A DNA stretch of 9,412 nucleotides from Parcubacteria group bacterium Athens0416_74 (GCA_007375785.1 VMEY01000065.1:1-9412); one strand, 5' to 3'. Counted from the first letter of the stretch, positions 1 to 7,535 are shown. Notes: generated by a model not told the origin, from the sequence alone. Numbers and translations are program-made.

Positions 1-1
1 C

Positions 2-1648
2 AACATTCTGTTTACAACAAAGCCGGGTGACTTTATCGGTTATGCTACCGGAAAGCAGGAATTTGATTCCAAAAACAATGTAAAGTTTATACAGGTAGGT
101 TATCTGGTAAAAAAAGAAGGTCTTCCAGAATCCGTAAAGAAATATGCCGGAAAATCATATACCATGTGGGTTTCTTCAAGCAAAGATTACATTGACACGT
201 TTGACTTTTTCAATCTCATGTTCGATCTCGCGAATCATCACGGATGCAACTGGAATATGATACGTCGCGCCATCGAGGCGGACCCGCTTGTCAACAATCG
301 GTATGCGCGCCCGATTCACAAGAGCGGTCGTGGAGCTGGCGGGCATTGCTTCATCAAGGACGTAGCCGCACTTCGCGCCGAGTATAGCGAAAAGATTGGC
401 AACGAGGCGGGCGTTGCGCTTTTTGAGGCGATGGAGCGTAAAAATATCGAACTTCTCAAAGGTACCGGCAAGGACCTCGACCTTCTTGCGGGTGTGTACG
501 GCGAAAGTGTGCTTAGTGTCCCGACGGCGAAAATCGATATGCCGACTCTCAGTGCGGTCCGCGGCGATGTGCGAGTGCTTATCTGCACAGAAGCACTCGA
601 CCGAAGCGATCCGATGCTCGGATATTTCCACGGATGGGTGAAAGAATTTGCGCGGCACGCGTATCGCGTCCACGTGCTCTGTCTCGGGTATGGCGACCGA
701 GCGTTGCCGCCAAATGTGATGGAGCATACGCTCGGTAAGGAATCGATGCGCAAGGGCAATAGGTTCTTCAAACGCTTCGTATACTCTGGGCGCTTCATGC
801 GCCATGCATGGCGATTGCGACGCGAATACGACCTCGTGCTCGTGCATCTCAGCTCTGAATTCGCAGTCATCGGCGGCCTCTTCTGGAAAATGCTCGGCAA
901 GCGAATCGGTTTCTGGCACAACGATGCCGAAGCGTCATTCTTTGCCAGGATGGCCATGGGATTCTCAAACGTGGTTTTTTATTCGAACCCAAATTCCTTT
1001 GCTGCTCGGTATCCCCACTCGCGTTATGTGCCGATGGGTATCGAGGCCGACATGTACACGCTCGAACGCAGGGCAGCAAAGGAATCGCTACTGTTCCTTG
1101 GAAGAATTAGCCCGAGAAAGAATCTTGGCGCAATCATCGGCGCATTTGCGAACGTACGTGAGAATGTGCAAAACCTGAGTCTCGATATTTATGGTGAGCC
1201 TCGACAGGGAGATGCCGAATACGCTGCGAAACTTCGTTCGCAGTATGCGCAACTCGAACGCGCGGGCGCTCTCTCGTACAAGGGAAGCATTCTACATGAC
1301 ATGACTCCCGCGGCGTATGCATCTCACGAAATATTTGTGCATGCCGGCTCTGCCCACGGCTCGAAAAAGACTCTCTATGAGGCAATGGCCGCGGGCTGCC
1401 TCGTCATCACTTCAGAAGAGGAAGTGAGGGATGTTATTGACCCGCGGCTCTTCCTCGAGGAGTCGACTGAGGAACATATCGCAAAAGCTATTCGCGCAGC
1501 CCTCTCGCTCTCAGAGGAGAAGCGTGAACACGCGCGCTCAGTGGCACGGGCGTATGTGCGCCGTGAACACGCGCTGTCGTCGGTCGTCCCCACTGTACTC
1601 GAAATGCTCGGTCATGAAGGCGGCGAGCTGGCGCGTCTTCGCTCATGA
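2..1648 (+). CDS. UDP-glucose dehydrogenase-like domain fused to GT4 glycosyltransferase (5' partial)
   Basis: The frame is open from the left edge, so the start lies outside the window; 548 residues are visible, numbered from base 2. Residues about 70-175 resemble the central and helical part of the UDP-glucose/GDP-mannose dehydrogenase family: FFNLMFDLA, an ADP block, then GRGAGGHCFIKD with the putative catalytic Cys at residue 116 (base 347) and the following Lys-Asp. The Rossmann NAD-binding domain would lie off-window. After a linker of about 20 residues, VRVLICTEALD (residue 190) begins a GT-B glycosyltransferase of GT4 type: FHGW, LGKE, a GRISPRKN phosphate-binding-like block, and EAMAAG with Glu460 as the conserved acidic residue. 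The first Glu of the classical EX7E motif is a His here. No stop separates the two halves, so it reads as a true fusion; ATG 539 or GTG 569 could also start the GT4 alone. The first 70 or so residues are AT-rich and I could not place them. The stop overlaps the next start (ATGA, 1645-1648). Confidence 0.82.
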   Translation, partial: NILFTTKPGDFIGYATGKQEFDSKNNVKFIQVGYLVKKEGLPESVKKYAGKSYTMWVSSSKDYIDTFDFFNLMFDLANHHGCNWNMIRRAIEADPLVNNRYARPIHKSGRGAGGHCFIKDVAALRAEYSEKIGNEAGVALFEAMERKNIELLKGTGKDLDLLAGVYGESVLSVPTAKIDMPTLSAVRGDVRVLICTEALDRSDPMLGYFHGWVKEFARHAYRVHVLCLGYGDRALPPNVMEHTLGKESMRKGNRFFKRFVYSGRFMRHAWRLRREYDLVLVHLSSEFAVIGGLFWKMLGKRIGFWHNDAEASFFARMAMGFSNVVFYSNPNSFAARYPHSRYVPMGIEADMYTLERRAAKESLLFLGRISPRKNLGAIIGAFANVRENVQNLSLDIYGEPRQGDAEYAAKLRSQYAQLERAGALSYKGSILHDMTPAAYASHEIFVHAGSAHGSKKTLYEAMAAGCLVITSEEEVRDVIDPRLFLEESTEEHIAKAIRAALSLSEEKREHARSVARAYVRREHALSSVVPTVLEMLGHEGGELARLRS

Positions 1649-1944
1649 GTGCGCCGAGGTTGCTCGTCTTGACCCAGACGGTCGACCAGGGCGACCCTGT
1701 TCTCGGGTTCTTTCACGGGTGGCTCTTCGCCTTTGCGAAGTGTTTCCCGCATATTCATGCGGTCTGCCTCAAGGAGGGGCGGCACGATCTTCCGGGTAAT
1801 GTGGTCGTGCATTCGCTCGGCAAAGAGCGCGGCGTCGGCCGCTTAAGGTACATATGGAATTTTTATCGCCTCGCATGGTCATTGAGGCGTGAATACGATG
1901 CTGTCCGGAGTATGTCGTGCTCGGCGGCCTCCTCTGGAGACTAA
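1645..1944 (+). CDS. GT4 glycosyltransferase, N-terminal fragment of a frameshifted gene
   Basis: This 99-residue frame opens with the start of a GT4 glycosyltransferase that is a clear paralogue of the preceding one. Shared blocks are VLTQTVDQGDPVLGFFHGW, an LPGNV block, HSLGKE and WSLRREYDAV. Its ATG overlaps the previous stop as ATGA, which suggests translational coupling. After EYDAV (about base 1905) the reading becomes unrelated (residues from RSMSCSAASS to the end) and stops at TAA 1942-1944, while homology continues in another frame from base 1905. I therefore read 1645-2672 as one GT4 gene of about 355 residues broken by a small deletion. The fragment alone lacks the nucleotide-sugar-binding domain and cannot be an active transferase. 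The stop overlaps an ATG as TAATG, in the frame of the second fragment. Confidence 0.75.
   Translation: MSAPRLLVLTQTVDQGDPVLGFFHGWLFAFAKCFPHIHAVCLKEGRHDLPGNVVVHSLGKERGVGRLRYIWNFYRLAWSLRREYDAVRSMSCSAASSGD
1897..1916 (+). other. Deletion/frameshift junction in the second GT4
   Basis: The GT4 reading passes from the frame of base 1645 (ending EYDAV at 1905) to the frame of base 1905 (PEYVVLGG). Aligned with the upstream paralogue (EYDLVLVHLSSEFAVIGG), about five residues including a His are missing; with the frame change this corresponds to about 16 lost bases. Confidence 0.65.
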
Positions 1945-2672
1945 TGGGGAAAAAGGTGTACCTGTGGCGCAACCATTGGGCAGGGGGGCAGACGACACGC
2001 ATCGCGGTCGCACTCTCACATAAGACATTTTGCACCTCAAAGGCGTCTTACACTACAAAGTTTAATAAGACTGTGCTTATGCCGGTCGGTATCGACACAG
2101 ATGTGTTCGAATCGGTCGCAACACCTACACCGAACAGCATCCTCTCACTCGGCCGCGTGTCTCCCTCGAAGAATATCCACGTGATACTCTCCGCCATGAA
2201 GATTCTCAAAGATCGCGGCGTGCAATTCACCTGTTCCGTGTACGGGGACGCGTTGCCGAAAAATGCGGCATACTACGCTGCACAAAAACTGTTTGTCTCT
2301 GAGAATGGGCTGTCGGGGCACGTCGCCTTCTATCCGGGAATAAAGAACAGTGACACTCCTGCGGTATATTCTGCGCATCAGGTATTCGTGAACGCGAGTG
2401 CAAGCGGGATGTTTGATAAGACAATTTTCGAAGCCATTGCCTGTGGCGCTCTCTCGATTGCCAGTAGTGCGGATTACGCGGATTTTGCCGGTGAAAAGTA
2501 TGTGTTCCTTACTGGCGACGCCGATTCGCTCGCGAGCAAGCTTGAGGCGTTTTTGCGTGCGCCTGCCGATGCGCGCGTAGGGGAGTCGGCTGCTCTGCGT
2601 CACAAAGTGGATGAAATCCACAGCCTGAAAGCCCTTGCGAACAGGTTAACCCTCGAGCTGAACATCAACTGA
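1917..2672 (+). CDS. GT4 glycosyltransferase, C-terminal fragment of a frameshifted gene
   Basis: This is the remainder of the second GT4. Homology to the paralogue starts at about base 1905 (PEYVVLGGLLW, matching EFAVIGGLFW upstream), before any good start. GTG 1917 or ATG 1944, the latter forming a TAATG overlap with the first fragment's stop, are the available starts. Visible features are LMGKKVYLW, MPVGIDTDVF, the donor-phosphate block LGRVSPSKN, and FDKTIFEAIACG with the conserved Glu at residue 172 counted from GTG 1917, so the nucleotide-sugar-binding Rossmann domain is complete. The first Glu of EX7E is a Gly, as in related members I remember. If reinitiation at 1944 works, two half-proteins could be made, but the His-containing segment expected before PEY is missing from both. 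Most likely a pseudogene or an assembly error. The stop lies 3 bases before the next start. Confidence 0.75.
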   Translation: MLGGLLWRLMGKKVYLWRNHWAGGQTTRIAVALSHKTFCTSKASYTTKFNKTVLMPVGIDTDVFESVATPTPNSILSLGRVSPSKNIHVILSAMKILKDRGVQFTCSVYGDALPKNAAYYAAQKLFVSENGLSGHVAFYPGIKNSDTPAVYSAHQVFVNASASGMFDKTIFEAIACGALSIASSADYADFAGEKYVFLTGDADSLASKLEAFLRAPADARVGESAALRHKVDEIHSLKALANRLTLELNIN

Positions 2673-2675
2673 CGT

Positions 2676-5402
2676 ATGCGATTTCTCTATTTCGGCATCT
2701 ACGACCCGGATTTCTCGCGCAACAGAATCTACATGCGCGCACTTCGTGAAGCCGGCCACTCGGTGGAGGAATGTCGCGATTCCCAGAGAGGTATCGGTAA
2801 ATATTTCCGACTCGCAGGAAAGTTGATTCGTCTGAGGGGTACGTATGACGTGCTTGTCGTCGGATATCCGGGACACATTGTCGTACCTCTTGCACGACTC
2901 TTCTCGCGCGGGCCCGTGATAGCTGACCTCCTCGGTTCACTCTCGGACGCGAGTACTCAATCGCATGGGGCGGGTTTCTTCAGGCGCATATACCTTTCAT
3001 GTATCGATTGGTGCGCGATTGCGTGCGCAGATAGTGTGCTCGTGGAGAGCGAAGCGCAAAAAGAATATCTGTCGCGCCGCTTCGGGTTCGCGCATACATA
3101 CGCAGTCGTATATAGCGGGACTGATGAATCTGTATTCGGTCCTCGCAATGAAGACGGAGAGCGTGCGCCCCGGCCGTTCGTCGTCCTCTTTCGCGGCCGA
3201 CTGACACCCGAGAGCGGCATCACACATATTCTTGATGCGGCAGAGCTATTACGTGGGCATGACGACATCGCATTTCGCATAGTGGGCTACGGCAGATTGC
3301 TTGAGGATGTGCGGCGGACGATAGCGGAGAAACGACTCGGTAATGTGAAGCTTATTTCCGAGCACCTCACGTTTGAGGCGATGCGGGAACGCATGCAAGA
3401 TGCGTCGGTAAGCCTCGGCCAGTTTGAAGACAATGTGCGTCTGCAGCGCACGATTCCACACAAGATGTTCGAATCGATTTCAATGGGTATACCGTATATC
3501 ACCGGACGCGCGCCTGCTGCAGAAGAGCTATTGGAAGATGGCGTGTCGGCTCTCTTGGTGCCGCTCTCAGACAGTGCAGCGATAGTAGACGCGATTCTGC
3601 GGACAAAGAATGACCCCTCACTCGGTGCGCATCTCGCCTCTCATGCACGCAGGGTTTTCGAAGGGAACGCATCGCAATCCGTAGTGTCTCGCATGCTCGC
3701 TGAAATCGCGAGCCGCCTTCCCAAAAAGGCGATGTCGCTCGCGTTTGAGCTCGCAATCGTGGCACTCCTCCTCGCCGCTTTCGTGGCTATCCGCGCGCCC
3801 GGACTCGACCTTCCGTATCATCAGGATGAATGGAAGAACGCGGAGATGGTGCGCTCAAGCATATCGGGCAGTCTTTCAGCGCATCCACCGCTTATGGAGG
3901 CAATATATCGATGGAGCGGAGATATGTTTGGCGCAGGAAATCTACGTATGATGCCGTTGGTGTTCGGCGTCATGTCTGCATTCCTGCTATACCTTGTGGT
4001 GAAGAGACGAGCGGGCGTCTTAGCAGCAATTATCGCGACAGTACTCTACACAGTGTCTGCCTACTCAGTGCTTGCCTCTCTCATGCTCGACATGGACGGC
4101 ACGATCTTGCCGACATTCTTCCTGGCGGCACTCTATGCATATGACCGTTTTCGCGATGTGGGATCTCCAAAGCGCTCTCTCTCATGGCTCGCTGCGACAG
4201 CAGCTCTCGTCTTTGTTGGCCTCCTCACGAAGTTGAGCTTCATACTTGTCGCGGGCGCGCTTGCTCTCGATTATCTGGTGCATGAGCGGCACCGATTGAC
4301 GGCACGCGTGGTGATGTATGCCACGCTCGCATTCTTAGCATCCGCAGCTCTGCTTGCCGCCTTGCTTGCTATCGCGCACTACATCCTCCCCGCGTTTGAT
4401 GTGCAAGCGACAATCATGCACGCCCTCTGGTATGTGCGGTTTGAGGGCAGAGGGTACATGCAAATACTCATACAGGCAGTGAAGGCGCTCTTCTATCTTG
4501 CTCCTGCGCTCCTCCTTCTCCCTCTGTTTCTTAGATCGGAATCGCTCAGACAGAACATGGTATTCCTCATGTATCTCGGACTCGGGTTCATCTTCTATTT
4601 TATCCTCTTTGATTTCTCGCAGGGTGCACTCGACAAGTACCTCATGTACCTCATCGTGCCGCTGTGCGCCATGGCAGGCATGGTTTTGGCGCCACTTTTA
4701 TCTGACGCTTCTCGAAAGGACTGGGTGATTGGCATGCTCCTTGGCGGCATTGGCGCGTCGGCCCTCCTTGCCGTGAATTTTATCCCGCATGATGTAATGT
4801 CGCTGTATCCGAAGACTGCATGGCTCTCTGCGGTAGCACGAGGGGATTGGAATATCTTGATGCCATTTACGGGCGGCAACGGACCGCTCGGATTCTACGT
4901 ATCGTTTCTTATGATTGCAGGGGGCTTTATCATGTGCGGGATTCTCGCACTCATGGCGATGATTTCCGCGCGTTTCCGCCGAAGCATGCTCATCGCACTC
5001 ATTGCCGTCAGTGTTGTGTTCAATGCAATCTTCATCGAAGAGCTCATATGGGGCGGTATCAACGGCAGTGCTCCCGCGGCGTTGCGCGCGAGCATCGCAT
5101 ACATACAAGAGCACAACATACGTGATGTGATTACTCATGCCGACGCGGGGGCGTATGAGCTCAATATGCTCGGTGCATACGCGGGGAGGTTTTATGCGGT
5201 GCCCTCGTACGAAGAGGGGCATCGTGTGTTGTTTGCACAACATACGGGCCGGTACTTGGTCGTGGACATGCCCCGGCTCAATGAGGATGGTTTTTACCGC
5301 AAGTATTTTGCGACGTGTGCGGCGGATTTCGAAACATCATCAGGCGTCATACATGCGTACGTCTACGACTGTTCGGAGAGCAATCCGTACGCTATAAAGT
5401 AG
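2676..5402 (+). CDS. Bifunctional GT4 glycosyltransferase / GT-C (PMT/ArnT-like) membrane glycosyltransferase
   Basis: The product has 908 residues. Residues 1-345 form a soluble GT4 (GT-B) enzyme: FGIYDPDFSRNR at the N-terminus, RGRLTPESG around 173-181, and IPHKMFES with Glu266 followed by a GIP block, which fits the nucleotide-sugar site. From residue 353 onward about a dozen hydrophobic segments follow, for example 353-372, 426-442 and 446-465. The first loop holds DLPYHQDEW with Asp384-Glu385 and then HPPL at 403-406. This is the loop signature of GT-C enzymes of the protein-mannosyltransferase/ArnT type, which take sugars from polyprenyl phosphate on the outer face of the membrane. A soluble tail follows residue 785 or so. 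No Shine-Dalgarno is visible; the ATG lies 3 bases after the previous stop. ATG at residue 353 could in principle start the GT-C alone, but the frame is unbroken. The exact sugar and acceptor are unknown. Confidence 0.85.
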   Translation: MRFLYFGIYDPDFSRNRIYMRALREAGHSVEECRDSQRGIGKYFRLAGKLIRLRGTYDVLVVGYPGHIVVPLARLFSRGPVIADLLGSLSDASTQSHGAGFFRRIYLSCIDWCAIACADSVLVESEAQKEYLSRRFGFAHTYAVVYSGTDESVFGPRNEDGERAPRPFVVLFRGRLTPESGITHILDAAELLRGHDDIAFRIVGYGRLLEDVRRTIAEKRLGNVKLISEHLTFEAMRERMQDASVSLGQFEDNVRLQRTIPHKMFESISMGIPYITGRAPAAEELLEDGVSALLVPLSDSAAIVDAILRTKNDPSLGAHLASHARRVFEGNASQSVVSRMLAEIASRLPKKAMSLAFELAIVALLLAAFVAIRAPGLDLPYHQDEWKNAEMVRSSISGSLSAHPPLMEAIYRWSGDMFGAGNLRMMPLVFGVMSAFLLYLVVKRRAGVLAAIIATVLYTVSAYSVLASLMLDMDGTILPTFFLAALYAYDRFRDVGSPKRSLSWLAATAALVFVGLLTKLSFILVAGALALDYLVHERHRLTARVVMYATLAFLASAALLAALLAIAHYILPAFDVQATIMHALWYVRFEGRGYMQILIQAVKALFYLAPALLLLPLFLRSESLRQNMVFLMYLGLGFIFYFILFDFSQGALDKYLMYLIVPLCAMAGMVLAPLLSDASRKDWVIGMLLGGIGASALLAVNFIPHDVMSLYPKTAWLSAVARGDWNILMPFTGGNGPLGFYVSFLMIAGGFIMCGILALMAMISARFRRSMLIALIAVSVVFNAIFIEELIWGGINGSAPAALRASIAYIQEHNIRDVITHADAGAYELNMLGAYAGRFYAVPSYEEGHRVLFAQHTGRYLVVDMPRLNEDGFYRKYFATCAADFETSSGVIHAYVYDCSESNPYAIK

Positions 5403-5405
5403 TGT

Positions 5406-6125
5406 ATGCATCTCTCAGAGACGGCGCGAAAATACTTTGATACGCAGGCGGAATCCCGAGCCCGTTCGCGACACCGTAATCGCTTCTACCACTCCTCCCT
5501 TGAGGCATTTATCGGATTCCTTGTTCCGAGAGACAGCACCGTGCTCCATGTCGGTGCGGACTCCTCGTCGCTCCTCAACAGCCTTGCGCCGAAGCGCGGT
5601 CTTGGAATCCACACGAGTGAAAAGCTCGTCACGGAAGTGGCGAAGCAGCATGCGACTGATTCGATTACCTTCTCTAGTACCGAACTTTCCGCGGTGCAAG
5701 GTACGTTCGAGTATGTGATTATCTCCGACCTGCTTGGGCACGTGGAGGACATCGAGGCACTGCTGAGAGAAGCTGCGGCGCGAGTATCGTGGCGTGGTCG
5801 TATTGTGGTCACGCAGCACAATGCCCTGTGGGGGCCGCTCTTGCGTGCCGCATCGGCACTCGGGCTTCGTGTGCCATCGCGCTTGGAGAATTGGATATCT
5901 CGCGCCGATCTCGAGAATTTCGGCCGTCTCGCCGGTCTTGAAGTGGTACGCAGCGGGACACGTATGCTTCTTCCGAAATACGTGCCGCTTTTGAGCGCCT
6001 TTCTCAATACGTATGTGGCCAACATTTTCCCGTTTAATCATTTTGGCCTGTATCACTATGTGGTGCTCCGCAAGCAGGATGCGCGCTCGCCTCTCTCCCG
6101 GAATGATCGAGCGCATAGTACGTGA
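5406..6125 (+). CDS. Class I SAM-dependent methyltransferase-like domain (N-terminal half of a split methyltransferase-GT2 protein)
   Basis: The frame gives 239 residues, of which about 1-230 are family-like and the tail after PLS (base 6096) is out-of-frame reading. The fold order fits a class I methyltransferase: a strand TVLHVGADSSS at 45-55 in the motif I position, GLGIHTSEKLV as the second strand, FEYVIISDLLGHVED as the motif-IV-like strand, and RIVVTQHNALW. C-terminal blocks LPKYVPLLSAFLN and YHYVVLRK are features I recall from proteins in which this domain is fused to a GT2. Motif I is degenerate: the usual acidic residue is His48 and the GxGxG is GADSS, so SAM binding is uncertain. 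The ATG lies 3 bases after the upstream stop with no Shine-Dalgarno. The substrate is unknown, probably a glycan or sugar intermediate. Confidence 0.75.
   Translation: MHLSETARKYFDTQAESRARSRHRNRFYHSSLEAFIGFLVPRDSTVLHVGADSSSLLNSLAPKRGLGIHTSEKLVTEVAKQHATDSITFSSTELSAVQGTFEYVIISDLLGHVEDIEALLREAAARVSWRGRIVVTQHNALWGPLLRAASALGLRVPSRLENWISRADLENFGRLAGLEVVRSGTRMLLPKYVPLLSAFLNTYVANIFPFNHFGLYHYVVLRKQDARSPLSRNDRAHST
6088..6105 (+). other. Deletion/frameshift junction between methyltransferase and GT2 halves
   Basis: Family-like reading leaves the methyltransferase frame after SPLS (about 6096) and resumes as GMIERIVRELP in the GT2 frame at 6100. The conserved first GT2 strand (about nine residues) is missing between them. 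The frame change requires a loss of 3n+2 bases, for example 26 or 29. Confidence 0.6.
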
Positions 6126-6780
6126 ACTTCCGTCCGTCGGTGCATTCACCGAACTCATCCTTATCGAAGGAAATTCAAAAGACGAGACATGGGGTGAGAT
6201 ACAGCGTGTCGCGCAGAAGTACTCTCATGAAAGACGCATCCTCATTGGACAGCAAGAAGGCAAAGGAAAGGGGGACGCAGTCCGAAAGGGTTTTGACATG
6301 GCAACCGGTGATATTCTCACCATCTATGATGCGGACATGACAGTGCCTCCGGAAGATATCGCCAAGTTCTATCGTGCGATTGTCGAGGGACGGGGGGATT
6401 TTATCAACGGCTCGCGACTCGTGTATCCGCTTGAAAAGGAGTCCATGCGCTTTCTCAATCTGCTCGGCAACAAATTCTTCAGCCTCGCCTTTAGCTGGCT
6501 TCTGAATTCACGGCTTAAGGACACGCTATGTGGCACCAAGATGCTCTGGAGAGAGGATTATGAGGGTATACAGGCGGGTAGGTCTTTTTTTGGCGACTTC
6601 GACCCGTTCGGCGATTTCGACCTTTTGTTCGGCGCGGCAAAGCTAAACCTGAAAATCGTGGACATGCCTATCCACTACAAAGAAAGAACCTACGGAGAGA
6701 CCAACATACAGAGATGGAGCCACGGATGGCTCTTGCTCAAGATGACCGTCTTCGCCTCGAGAAAAGTAAAATTCATATGA
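6103..6780 (+). CDS. GT2 family glycosyltransferase, missing its first beta strand
   Basis: From ATG 6103 the product has 225 residues; the frame is open from further upstream (ATG 6013), but that part lies inside the methyltransferase gene and encodes nothing family-like. The GT-A features are clear: ELILIEGNSKDET at 17-29, GKGKGDAVRKG at 53-63, the metal-binding DAD at 76-78, INGSRL, a CGTKMLWR block, GDFDPFGDFDLLFGAAK, and ERTYGETN near the C-terminus. It resembles polyprenyl-phosphate-sugar transferases of the DPM1/ArnC type without membrane segments. The opening strand of GT2 enzymes (of the form SVIIPARNE), which contacts the nucleotide, is absent: the sequence begins at the helix that follows it. 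Together with the preceding methyltransferase it looks like the second half of one bifunctional gene. Activity as read is doubtful. The TGA overlaps the next ATG (ATGA at 6777-6780). Confidence 0.78.
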   Translation: MIERIVRELPSVGAFTELILIEGNSKDETWGEIQRVAQKYSHERRILIGQQEGKGKGDAVRKGFDMATGDILTIYDADMTVPPEDIAKFYRAIVEGRGDFINGSRLVYPLEKESMRFLNLLGNKFFSLAFSWLLNSRLKDTLCGTKMLWREDYEGIQAGRSFFGDFDPFGDFDLLFGAAKLNLKIVDMPIHYKERTYGETNIQRWSHGWLLLKMTVFASRKVKFI

Positions 6781-7535
6781 ATGTAAAAAATTCAGTCGGA
6801 GACAAGCCGATTATTTCAATCGTACTTCCCACATACAAGGAGAGGGATAATCTGGAGATTTTTATACCTCAAATAGAGAGCGAATTTGATGATATTCGTA
6901 TTGAAATCATTGTCGTGGACGATAATTCAAATGATGGCACGAGAGACTTGGTCCATCGACTCAACGAAACGTATAAGAACATCTCGCTCGTCGAAAGGCC
7001 CGGTCTTTTGGGAATCGGTTCGGCTCTCCGTGATGGTTACAATCTGGCGCGGGGGGAGTACATTTTGTCATCTGATGCGGATCTCTCATTTGTTTCGTGC
7101 GATATGCGCGCGCTGTATACACAAATCCTTACCGGATTTGACATGGTTTTGGGATATAAGGTTGTCTCAGGCGGTGCGCAAGAGGAACGACAGAAGAAAG
7201 TCATGACGCAGGAGCTCATGCTGCCCGTCGGGAAGGCGTGTAATCTGATTGTCCGGATTGTCAGCGGTGTCGGCGGTTTGCGTGAATATAATACAAACTT
7301 CCGAATTATCCGATCGTCAATTTGGAAGAAGATTGACACGGTCGAGAATCGCAACTTCTTTTTGTTCGAGACTATTTTCCGGGCATCGCAATGTGGTGCG
7401 AAGATTGCAGAGATTCCCGTTACATTTCATGCACGCAGATTTGGAGAGTCAAAGCTGAATTTTCTCCAGCAAGCACCAAAATATTTTATAGACCTCATTC
7501 GACTGAGATTCTTTGATGGGAAACCGTCGGCCTAA
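6777..7535 (+). CDS. GT2 glycosyltransferase, dolichol-phosphate mannose synthase-like
   Basis: The product has 252 residues from ATG 6777, which overlaps the previous stop as ATGA. An upstream ATG (6714) would add 21 unrelated residues read inside the previous gene, so I reject it. The GT-A fold is complete: ISIVLPTYKERDNLE at 13-27, EIIVVDDNSNDGT at 43-55, LGIGSALRDGY at 78-88, and the metal-binding DAD at 100-102. A late HARRFGESKLN block resembles the RxxGxSK motif of DPM1-type enzymes. Such enzymes move a sugar from UDP or GDP to polyprenyl phosphate at the cytoplasmic face, which would supply a donor for a GT-C enzyme such as the one at 2676-5402. There is no membrane segment. The gene is noticeably more AT-rich than those before it. 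The sugar cannot be told from sequence. Confidence 0.88.
   Translation: MNVKNSVGDKPIISIVLPTYKERDNLEIFIPQIESEFDDIRIEIIVVDDNSNDGTRDLVHRLNETYKNISLVERPGLLGIGSALRDGYNLARGEYILSSDADLSFVSCDMRALYTQILTGFDMVLGYKVVSGGAQEERQKKVMTQELMLPVGKACNLIVRIVSGVGGLREYNTNFRIIRSSIWKKIDTVENRNFFLFETIFRASQCGAKIAEIPVTFHARRFGESKLNFLQQAPKYFIDLIRLRFFDGKPSA

Noticed and set aside
176..919. Long antisense open frame of 247 codons opposite the dehydrogenase-GT4 gene
   Set aside because: It is a shadow of a GC-rich coding strand; the product has no recognisable motif and the + frame has clear family blocks throughout.
1897..1950. Programmed ribosomal frameshifting as the explanation for the split GT4
   Set aside because: There is no slippery heptamer at the junction, and conserved residues are physically missing, which a frameshift cannot restore.
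3720..3740. Possibility that the GT4-GT-C fusion is an indel artefact
   Set aside because: The frame is continuous with sensible residues on both sides and no out-of-frame stretch at the joint, unlike the two true junctions in this window.
1905..6102. CCGGA occurring at both deletion junctions (1905-1909 and 6098-6102) as a shared breakpoint motif
   Set aside because: It is a 5-mer expected several times in a GC-rich window of this size, and at the first site it simply encodes the conserved Pro-Glu. The suspected FkbM site lacks it.
5415..6158. Long antisense open frame opposite the methyltransferase
   Set aside because: The product is low in hydrophobic core patterns and unlike any family, while the + strand encodes a recognisable domain.
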